From: Bacillota bacterium
GTDB lineage: Bacteria > Bacillota > Clostridia > Oscillospirales > Ruminococcaceae
Length of the DNA stretch: 11,023 bases
Assembly (NCBI GenBank): GCA_029550985.1
Contig: JAKPGH010000035.1
Coordinates: 1-11,023, forward strand
Direction: 5' to 3'
Positions 6,436 to 11,023 of this stretch are shown here, one piece after another. Position 1 is the first letter of the stretch. Every line of letters begins with the position of its first letter. A program made the position numbers and the translations under genes. The notes beneath the pieces are model-generated. The model made no database searches and was not told the origin of the DNA. It worked only from the letters and a program-made list of their open reading frames with translations.

Positions 6436-7860
6436 ATGCCTCATGTTGACAAATTAAGGGAAGAGTGCGGCATCGTCGGGATTTATCGCGACAGAGCTGA
6501 AGACGTGGCGAAATCCCTCTATTATTGTCTGTATGCCCTGCAGCACAGGGGGCAGGAAAGCGCGGGCATTGCCACCAACGACGGTTTCCATACCAATTCT
6601 CACAAGGAAATGGGCCTGGTGCCGGAGGTGTTCAGCGAGGAGGTCCTAAAAGGGCTCAAAGGCCATAAAGGCATCGGCCATGTCAGGTATTCCACAACGG
6701 GGGACAGCAAAGTCGCCAATGCCCAGCCTTTGGTGGTAAGATACCGCGGCGGCAGCATCGCCCTTGCCCACAATGGAAACCTGGTCAACGCCGCCGGTTT
6801 AAGAAGCCGTCTGGAAGACGACGGCGTGGTCTTTCAAACCACCATCGATTCCGAAGTCATCGCAAACTTGATTGCCCGTTTCAGCGGCGACGGCATGGTA
6901 AACGCTATCCAACGAACCATGGACATGATTCAGGGCGCCTATACCCTGGTGGTGATGACGGAGGATTCCCTCATCGGCGTCCGGGACCCCTATGGCCTCA
7001 GGCCTCTTTGCCTGGGGAAGATAGGGGAGGACGGCTATGTCCTTGCCTCGGAAAGCTGCGCCTTGGACGTCATAGAAGCGGAGTTTATCCGGGACGTGGA
7101 GCCAGGTGAAATTATTCGCATCGATCAGTCGGGGCTTCGGTCCTGGCAAATGCCGGTGAGGAACCGAAGGGCTTCCTGCATCTTTGAATACATCTACTTT
7201 GCCCGCCCGGACAGCATCATCGACGGCACCAGCGTTTATGAGGCTCGAAAAAATGCGGGAAAGCGGTTGGCCGTGGAGCATCCCGTGGAGGCGGACCTGG
7301 TGATAGCGGCGCCGGACACCTCGATTCCCGCCGCTTTGGGCTATGCGGAAGCATCCGGCATCCCTTTCGGGGAGGGGCTGATCAAAAACAGATATGTGGG
7401 CAGGTCCTTCATTCAACCGAAGCAGGAGCTGAGAGAAACGGCCGTCAGACTAAAGCTCAACTCCCTGCGGTGCAGCGTTTGCGGCAAGCGAATTGTCATG
7501 ATTGACGATTCCATTGTCCGGGGTACCACCAGCAAGCAAATCGTCAAGCTGTTGCGGATGGCGGGAGCCAGAGAAGTGCACCTCAGAATCAGCTCGCCGC
7601 CGGTCGCCTACGGCTGCCATTTCGGCATTGATACGCCCGACCGGGAACAGCTGATCGGGGCCATGAAGACCATCGAAGAAATCCGCATGACCATAGGCGC
7701 GGACAGCCTGGGGTATCTCAGCCTCGAGGGGCTTGTGAAATCCATTGGCAAACCGGCGGAGCAACTCTGCCTGGCCTGCTTCAGCGGCGATTATCCGATG
7801 CAAGTGCCGGAGATCGGCGATAAGAAAGTGTTTGAGAGAAGGCAGCGCAAGGAGCAATGA
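6436..7860 (+). CDS. purF: Amidophosphoribosyltransferase (glutamine PRPP amidotransferase)
   Basis: PurF makes phosphoribosylamine from PRPP and glutamine, the first committed purine step. With the ATG at 6436 (AGAGGAG at 6422-6428, 7 nt upstream) it has 474 residues; an in-frame ATG at 6391 lacks such a site. The propeptide MPHVDKLREE would be removed to expose Cys11 (CGIVGIY), the N-terminal glutaminase nucleophile. The class II amidotransferase part shows ALQHRGQESAGI, GHVRYSTTG and HNGNLVNA. The phosphoribosyltransferase part has the PRPP loop VMIDDSIVRGTTS (Asp357-358). Cys248, Cys394, Cys445 and Cys448 (EQLCLACFSG) match the four Fe-S ligands of the B. subtilis-type enzyme, which is oxygen-labile and known to be inhibited by purine nucleotides. 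Odd: an extra CSVC (Cys346, Cys349) lies just before the PRPP loop. Second gene of the purC operon, followed by a terminator at 7944-7985. Confidence 0.97.
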   Translation: MPHVDKLREECGIVGIYRDRAEDVAKSLYYCLYALQHRGQESAGIATNDGFHTNSHKEMGLVPEVFSEEVLKGLKGHKGIGHVRYSTTGDSKVANAQPLVVRYRGGSIALAHNGNLVNAAGLRSRLEDDGVVFQTTIDSEVIANLIARFSGDGMVNAIQRTMDMIQGAYTLVVMTEDSLIGVRDPYGLRPLCLGKIGEDGYVLASESCALDVIEAEFIRDVEPGEIIRIDQSGLRSWQMPVRNRRASCIFEYIYFARPDSIIDGTSVYEARKNAGKRLAVEHPVEADLVIAAPDTSIPAALGYAEASGIPFGEGLIKNRYVGRSFIQPKQELRETAVRLKLNSLRCSVCGKRIVMIDDSIVRGTTSKQIVKLLRMAGAREVHLRISSPPVAYGCHFGIDTPDREQLIGAMKTIEEIRMTIGADSLGYLSLEGLVKSIGKPAEQLCLACFSGDYPMQVPEIGDKKVFERRQRKEQ

Positions 7861-7943
7861 CGACCATAACAAGCCAATGACTTTACCAAATATCATGGAC
7901 AGAAAGCGAGCGAGGCGTTCTATGCACGGCGTAGAGCGCCTTG

Positions 7944-7985
7944 TTCGTTTCCTGCGCCATCAACGGCGCAGGAAAAACGAATTTT
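7944..7985 (+). terminator. Terminator of the purC-purF operon
   Basis: TTCGTTTCCTGCGCC (7944-7958) pairs with 7965-7981 around a 6-nt loop; the 3' arm carries two extra A as a bulge. Four T follow (7982-7985). It lies 83 nt after purF. The T-run is short, so efficiency is uncertain. Confidence 0.6.
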
Positions 7986-8082
7986 GACGAAACATATACA
8001 TATAGAACTGTGGATGGCCTTATGGTAAACGAATGTCAAAGGCTAATAGGCAGGGGACGTTGCAGCGTAAAGTGAGGGTGTT

Positions 8083-8301
8083 ATGATCCCTTTTGACCCG
8101 GAAAAGACCATCCTGTTGAACATTGGCATCGATGTTTTTTCCGGCATGATTATTTTAATTATTTATCACAACTTCAAAAGCCAACACGCACGACGTCCGC
8201 CTGTTGCGCTTCCCCATGGCCGTTTTCTTGGATTACATTCCCTTAAGCTTCATACAATGCTTGACAAGTTGGCAATGGTAAAATCTTTTCCGCCGAAGTA
8301 A
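8083..8301 (+). pseudogene. Short membrane-anchored fragment, likely N-terminal remnant of a larger sensor protein
   Basis: The 72-residue reading frame starts MIPFDPEKTILLNIGIDVFS and has one clear membrane segment (about 11-28, ending ILIIYHN). After FKSQ it turns into a basic, low-complexity-looking sequence. In a different frame from about 8177 the DNA encodes THDVRLLRFPMAVFLDYIP and further hydrophobic residues to a TAA at 8279-8281, which fits the 'D.YD.RLL' segment and second membrane helix I recall from multi-pass sensory proteins such as membrane GGDEF proteins. A single frameshift plus truncation would explain both. GAGG (8074-8077) lies 5 nt before the ATG, so a short peptide could still be made. 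Alternative: a genuine small membrane protein. The parent family is inferred from pattern memory and not firm. Confidence 0.4.
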
Positions 8302-8347
8302 GGCGGTAAGCTCCGTCGAATGCTTGGAACATTATTCAATCGTTAAA

Positions 8348-8377
8348 GAAAGCCTGCCTTGTTAGGGCAGGCTTTTT
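8348..8377 (+). terminator. Rho-independent terminator
   Basis: AGCCTGCC (8351-8358) pairs perfectly with GGCAGGCT (8366-8373) over a 7-nt loop. It is followed by T8373-8377 and preceded by AAAG that can extend the stem. It closes the transcription unit of the short fragment at 8083-8301. Confidence 0.88.
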
Positions 8378-8580
8378 GCTTGATTTTTATTACATTGTGC
8401 ATCGCAGTATGGATATTTACGATGCCGTTACTCTATTTGATTTATCACAACCGCTTGGATATGAAAAAATCAATCTATTATATGTCTAATAGTATCATTA
8501 TTTTAAAGTATGTTCAATTAATTCATATTATATGTAATATTTTATCAATTATCTTGATTTATGATAAGGTCCTTTGATAT
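8378..8580. other. AT-rich intergenic block without a supported gene
   Basis: About 200 bases, strikingly AT-rich compared with both sides. A 72-codon hydrophobic reading frame (8359-8577) runs through it but begins inside the terminator and has no ribosome binding site. It contains a perfect 12-bp copy (8440-8451) of ATTTATCACAAC from 8161-8172, which in that frame again reads LIYHN. The right end forms the promoter for the chemotaxis gene. Otherwise I see no feature. Confidence 0.5.
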
Positions 8581-8583
8581 ACT
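8554..8583 (+). promoter_or_regulatory. Probable promoter of the chemotaxis receptor gene
   Basis: TTGATT (8554-8559, 4 of 6), 18-nt spacer, TATACT (8578-8583, 5 of 6), preceded by a long AT-rich tract that could act as an UP element. Predicted start near 8590 leaves a leader of roughly 225 nt. I looked for a sigma-D (TAAA-N15-GCCGATAA) motility promoter and did not find a good match. Confidence 0.45.
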
Positions 8584-8660
8584 TTGCTTGCCGTCGAATT
8601 TGGTCGAAATTGGCAAATTAATTCTCCATTTATTGAGATTACTTGGCAGTGAAATGATCC

Positions 8661-8751
8661 AAGAAGTTGGAAGAAGTTGTAACGATGCAGAGGGAATCCC
8701 TTTGAAAAGCCGAAGCCAAAAATAAAATGCGAAAGGCGGGAAACGATGCAG
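8661..8751 (+). repeat. Short repeats in the chemotaxis gene leader
   Basis: AAGAAGTTG occurs in tandem at 8661-8669 and 8671-8679, followed by two perfect copies of AACGATGCAG at 8681-8690 and 8742-8751. Between them lies a small GGG-aat-CCC hairpin. The leader has no match I can name among known riboswitches; the role is unknown. Confidence 0.45.
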
Positions 8752-8815
8752 GCTGTTAACTGAAAAAAGCAACTGGATGAATCGCAATTTGTCGTTTACC
8801 AATGGAGGGTTTTCT

Positions 8816-10633
8816 ATGTTTCAGAAGCTGAACAATCTCAAGATTGGCGTGAGAATTATATTGGGTTTCGCCATCATTACCATCATTTCCTGTGTGATTG
8901 GGATTGTGGGTATCGTCAATCTGAACTCGGTGCAGAATTCTTATCAACAGGATTATACGACTTCCGCCAAAGCAATGGAGTATCTCGAAAAAATCAGCTC
9001 CAAATTTCAGCAGATTCGCTTAAACGTCATGGCGTATGGTTCCATGGCCAGTACGGCGGAAGAAAAACAATACTATCTGGAGCGGCTGGAACTGCATAAA
9101 GGCGTCATCGCTGAAAATATCAGCGCATATTACGATTTGTTGGAAGCCAGTAATTCCGCCGACGCAGAGACAGAAATGCAGTTGCTGAACAATATTGAAA
9201 CTGTCATTGAACAATATGAAGCCTTGACAGAGCAGCTAGTCAATCAGTTGAGCTCCGGGGCGATTAGTCAGAAACAGTTTGCCGCATCATTTACAAAGGG
9301 CGGAGACGCTCTGGTATTGGCGCAAAGTATTGAGACGGTGATCCGCGAATTAATTAACTATAATGTAGATGGCGCAGCACAGCAGATAGCGAAAAATGAG
9401 CAGCTGGCGCGAAATTGCATTTTGATCATGATAATCATATTGGCGGTAGGCGTGATTGCTGCCGTCATGCTCAGCCTTGTCATATCCCGCGGTATTTCCC
9501 GTCCCATCAATAGGGTGGTAAACGCTGCCCGTAAGCTTGCTGTCGGCGATATGGACATCACATTTACCATCAATTCCAAAGATGAAACTGGGAAACTGGT
9601 GGACGCTTTCAGAGATTTGGTTCGGAGCACAAAAGAACAGGCCATGCTGGTTGAGAAAGTCGCGGACGGCGACCTGACCGTGGAAGTGCCCGTCCGCTCC
9701 GAAAAGGATTTGCTGGGACGGAAACTGTCCGAAATGGTGCAAAACCTCAATCATTTGATGCTGAACATTACTTCTGCAGCTGAACAGGTGTCCGGCGGGG
9801 CAAAGCAAATTTCCGATTCCAGTATGGTGCTTTCCCGGGGAGCTACCGAACAGGCCAGCTCCATCGAAGAGTTGTCCGCTTCCATCGAAGAAGTATCTAC
9901 CCAAACAAAGATCAACGCCGATCACGCCAATCAGGCCAACCAGTTGGCCGAGCAGGCTAAAAAATATGCCGTCATTGGCAACAGCCACATGCAGGAAATG
10001 TTGAAGGCAATGGATGAGATTAATGCGTCGTCCAACAACATCAACAAGATCATCAAAGTCATCGATGACATTGCGTTCCAAACCAACATACTGGCGCTGA
10101 ACGCCGCGGTGGAGGCCGCCCGGGCCGGACAACACGGCAAAGGCTTTGCAGTTGTGGCCGAAGAAGTCCGCACGCTTGCCGCACGGTCCGCCAACGCAGC
10201 CAAAGAGACCACCGCTTTGATTGAGGATTCCATTAAGAAGGCGGAAGGCGGAACCAAAATCGCCCAGGAAACCGCCGAGGCTCTGCAAAAGATTGTGGAA
10301 GGAGTGGCGGCTGTCACCAATTTGGTAGGCAATATCAATAACGCTTCCAACGAGCAAGCCGCCGCCATTACCCAAATCAACCAGGGCATTACCCAGGTGT
10401 CTCAGGTGGTTCAGGAAAACTCCGCCACCTCCGAGGAAAGCGCGGCCGCCAGCGAAGAGCTTTCCAGCCAGGCTGAAATGCTCAAGGAGCTGGTCGGCAG
10501 GTTTAAAGTCAAGAAAGGTGATATCAGTAGCCGTTCTTTCCAGGAGTCTGACCAGATGCCGGAGAAGAAGGCGGAGGAGAACGCACAGGAAACAGGCAAT
10601 AAGGCAAAGGAAGCATTTGCTTTAAAATACTAG
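8816..10633 (+). CDS. Methyl-accepting chemotaxis protein (transmembrane receptor)
   Basis: A 605-residue receptor that senses an external or membrane signal and controls CheA through CheW. I take the ATG at 8816 because GGAGGG (8804-8809) lies 6 nt upstream; an in-frame ATG at 8777 has none and would put polar residues ahead of MFQKLNNLKIGVRI. TM1 is about 10-34, the extracytoplasmic helical domain (four-helix-bundle type) about 35-200, TM2 about 201-224. A HAMP domain follows (SRPINRVVNAARKLAVGD onward), with a second HAMP-like repeat (VEKVADGDLTVEVPV). The long signalling coiled coil peaks at the conserved hairpin tip DIAFQTNILALNAAVEAARA (418-437) and GKGFAVVAEEVRTLAARS. Glu/Gln pairs flanking it are likely methylation sites. 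The Lys/Glu-rich tail lacks an NWETF-type CheR tether. Ligand unknown. No other che genes are in view; it is a single-gene unit with a strong terminator. Confidence 0.95.
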   Translation: MFQKLNNLKIGVRIILGFAIITIISCVIGIVGIVNLNSVQNSYQQDYTTSAKAMEYLEKISSKFQQIRLNVMAYGSMASTAEEKQYYLERLELHKGVIAENISAYYDLLEASNSADAETEMQLLNNIETVIEQYEALTEQLVNQLSSGAISQKQFAASFTKGGDALVLAQSIETVIRELINYNVDGAAQQIAKNEQLARNCILIMIIILAVGVIAAVMLSLVISRGISRPINRVVNAARKLAVGDMDITFTINSKDETGKLVDAFRDLVRSTKEQAMLVEKVADGDLTVEVPVRSEKDLLGRKLSEMVQNLNHLMLNITSAAEQVSGGAKQISDSSMVLSRGATEQASSIEELSASIEEVSTQTKINADHANQANQLAEQAKKYAVIGNSHMQEMLKAMDEINASSNNINKIIKVIDDIAFQTNILALNAAVEAARAGQHGKGFAVVAEEVRTLAARSANAAKETTALIEDSIKKAEGGTKIAQETAEALQKIVEGVAAVTNLVGNINNASNEQAAAITQINQGITQVSQVVQENSATSEESAAASEELSSQAEMLKELVGRFKVKKGDISSRSFQESDQMPEKKAEENAQETGNKAKEAFALKY

Positions 10634-10664
10634 CCGCAAGCCTTACATAGTTCCATACATACGG

Positions 10665-10710
10665 AAAAGAGGAAGGAAACCGTCCTTGGAGGTTTCCTTC
10701 CTCTTTTTTT
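10665..10710 (+). terminator. Strong terminator after the chemotaxis gene
   Basis: A 17-bp perfect stem (10665-10681 with 10691-10707), 9-nt loop and seven T (10704-10710), beginning 31 nt after the stop codon. The A-rich 5' end of the stem pairs with the T-run, so it may also work in the other direction. Confidence 0.93.
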
Positions 10711-10877
10711 GATTTTAGTGATGCGACCATCCAAACGCTTGCTTTGTTAAAAAGTTGGATGATTGAGAGATTTTTGATATTGAAGTATTGCTCATACTTT
10801 GTAAAAATTAGAAGTAGGGTGCTTTACAGCATGGGTATCATTCAACTTTTGTGGAGATAAAAAAGCGGGGAATTATC

Positions 10878-11023
10878 GTGGCACTGGCAGATTATATTGT
10901 AAATAAACCAATCTTGCGAACCGAGCGTCTGACCCTTCGGCAGTTGCAACCGTCGGATCTTCCGGCGCTAAAAGAATGGATGGCGGACAAGACGATGTAT
11001 ACCTACTGGGGCAAACCGGCGGG
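10878..11023 (+). CDS. GNAT family N-acetyltransferase, N-terminal part only
   Basis: Reading from GTG 10878 gives 48 codons to the window edge: MALADYIVNKPILRTERLTL then RQLQPSDLPALKEWMADKTM and YTYWGKPAG. The ILxTERLxLRxxxxxDLxxL opening is the hallmark of RimJ/RimL-type GNAT acetyltransferases, which transfer acetyl from acetyl-CoA to protein N-termini or small amines. The acetyl-CoA binding motif lies beyond the window, so activity and substrate cannot be judged. GGGG (10867-10870) 7 nt before GTG supports this start; another in-frame GTG at 10851 has no ribosome binding site. The 167 nt between the preceding terminator and this start are AT-rich; I could not find a convincing promoter there (TTGAAG 10780-10785 with TAAAAA 10802-10807 is weak). 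Confidence 0.8.
   Translation, partial: MALADYIVNKPILRTERLTLRQLQPSDLPALKEWMADKTMYTYWGKPA

Noticed and set aside
8359..8577. 72-codon hydrophobic open frame
   Set aside because: It starts within a terminator loop, has no ribosome binding site, and its hydrophobic content follows from very high AT. It is kept only as a note on the AT-rich block.
8681..8760. c-di-GMP or cobalamin riboswitch in the chemotaxis leader
   Set aside because: Fragments such as AGGGAAT and GAAA...GGCGGGAAACG look similar to pieces of these classes, but the invariant core strings and the required helices cannot be formed.

Overview
The window reads as chromosomal DNA from an anaerobic, low-to-mid GC Firmicute, most likely a clostridial lineage. 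The pointers are an acyl-CoA dehydratase-activase family protein, a radical SAM enzyme of a type I know from anaerobic Clostridia, sigma-A style promoters, strong GGAGG-type ribosome binding sites, rho-independent terminators, a yybP-ykoY (Mn2+) riboswitch and a Bacillus-type PurF with propeptide and Fe-S cysteines. The species cannot be named from the sequence alone.

Layout. 1-161 (minus): N-terminal part of a CoA-activase-like protein running off the left edge. 327-713 (plus): a small helical protein of unknown function with its own promoter, followed by a GC-richer stretch (704-898) that may be a frameshifted continuation or a gene remnant. 926-2296 (minus): radical SAM protein, ended by a hairpin terminator at 875-908. 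The divergent region 2297-2748 holds the radical SAM promoter, overlapped by two tandem 11-bp repeats, then the promoter, Mn2+ riboswitch and terminator that control a P2A-type cation ATPase (2749-5400, plus). 5500-7986 is a purC-purF purine operon with its own promoter, a hairpin-containing leader and a terminator. 8083-8301 is a small, probably broken membrane-protein fragment followed by a terminator. 8302-8815 is an AT-rich block, a promoter and a long leader. 8816-10633 is a methyl-accepting chemotaxis protein with a strong terminator. 10878-11023 is the start of a GNAT acetyltransferase running off the right edge.

How it works together. The best-supported regulatory unit is riboswitch plus ATPase. 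The aptamer's closing stem and the terminator stem share one strand, so metal binding should switch the terminator off and allow synthesis of an exporter, a Mn2+-induced detoxification circuit. purC and purF encode two de novo IMP pathway steps (step 1 and the SAICAR step) and appear co-transcribed. The remaining genes look like independent transcription units. I found no CRISPR array, intact mobile element, tRNA or rRNA, and no cluster that convincingly forms a new multi-gene system. The items most worth follow-up are the operator-like tandem repeats at the radical SAM promoter, the purC leader hairpin, the missing Lys in the ATPase nucleotide-binding motif and the two damaged or orphan small reading frames.
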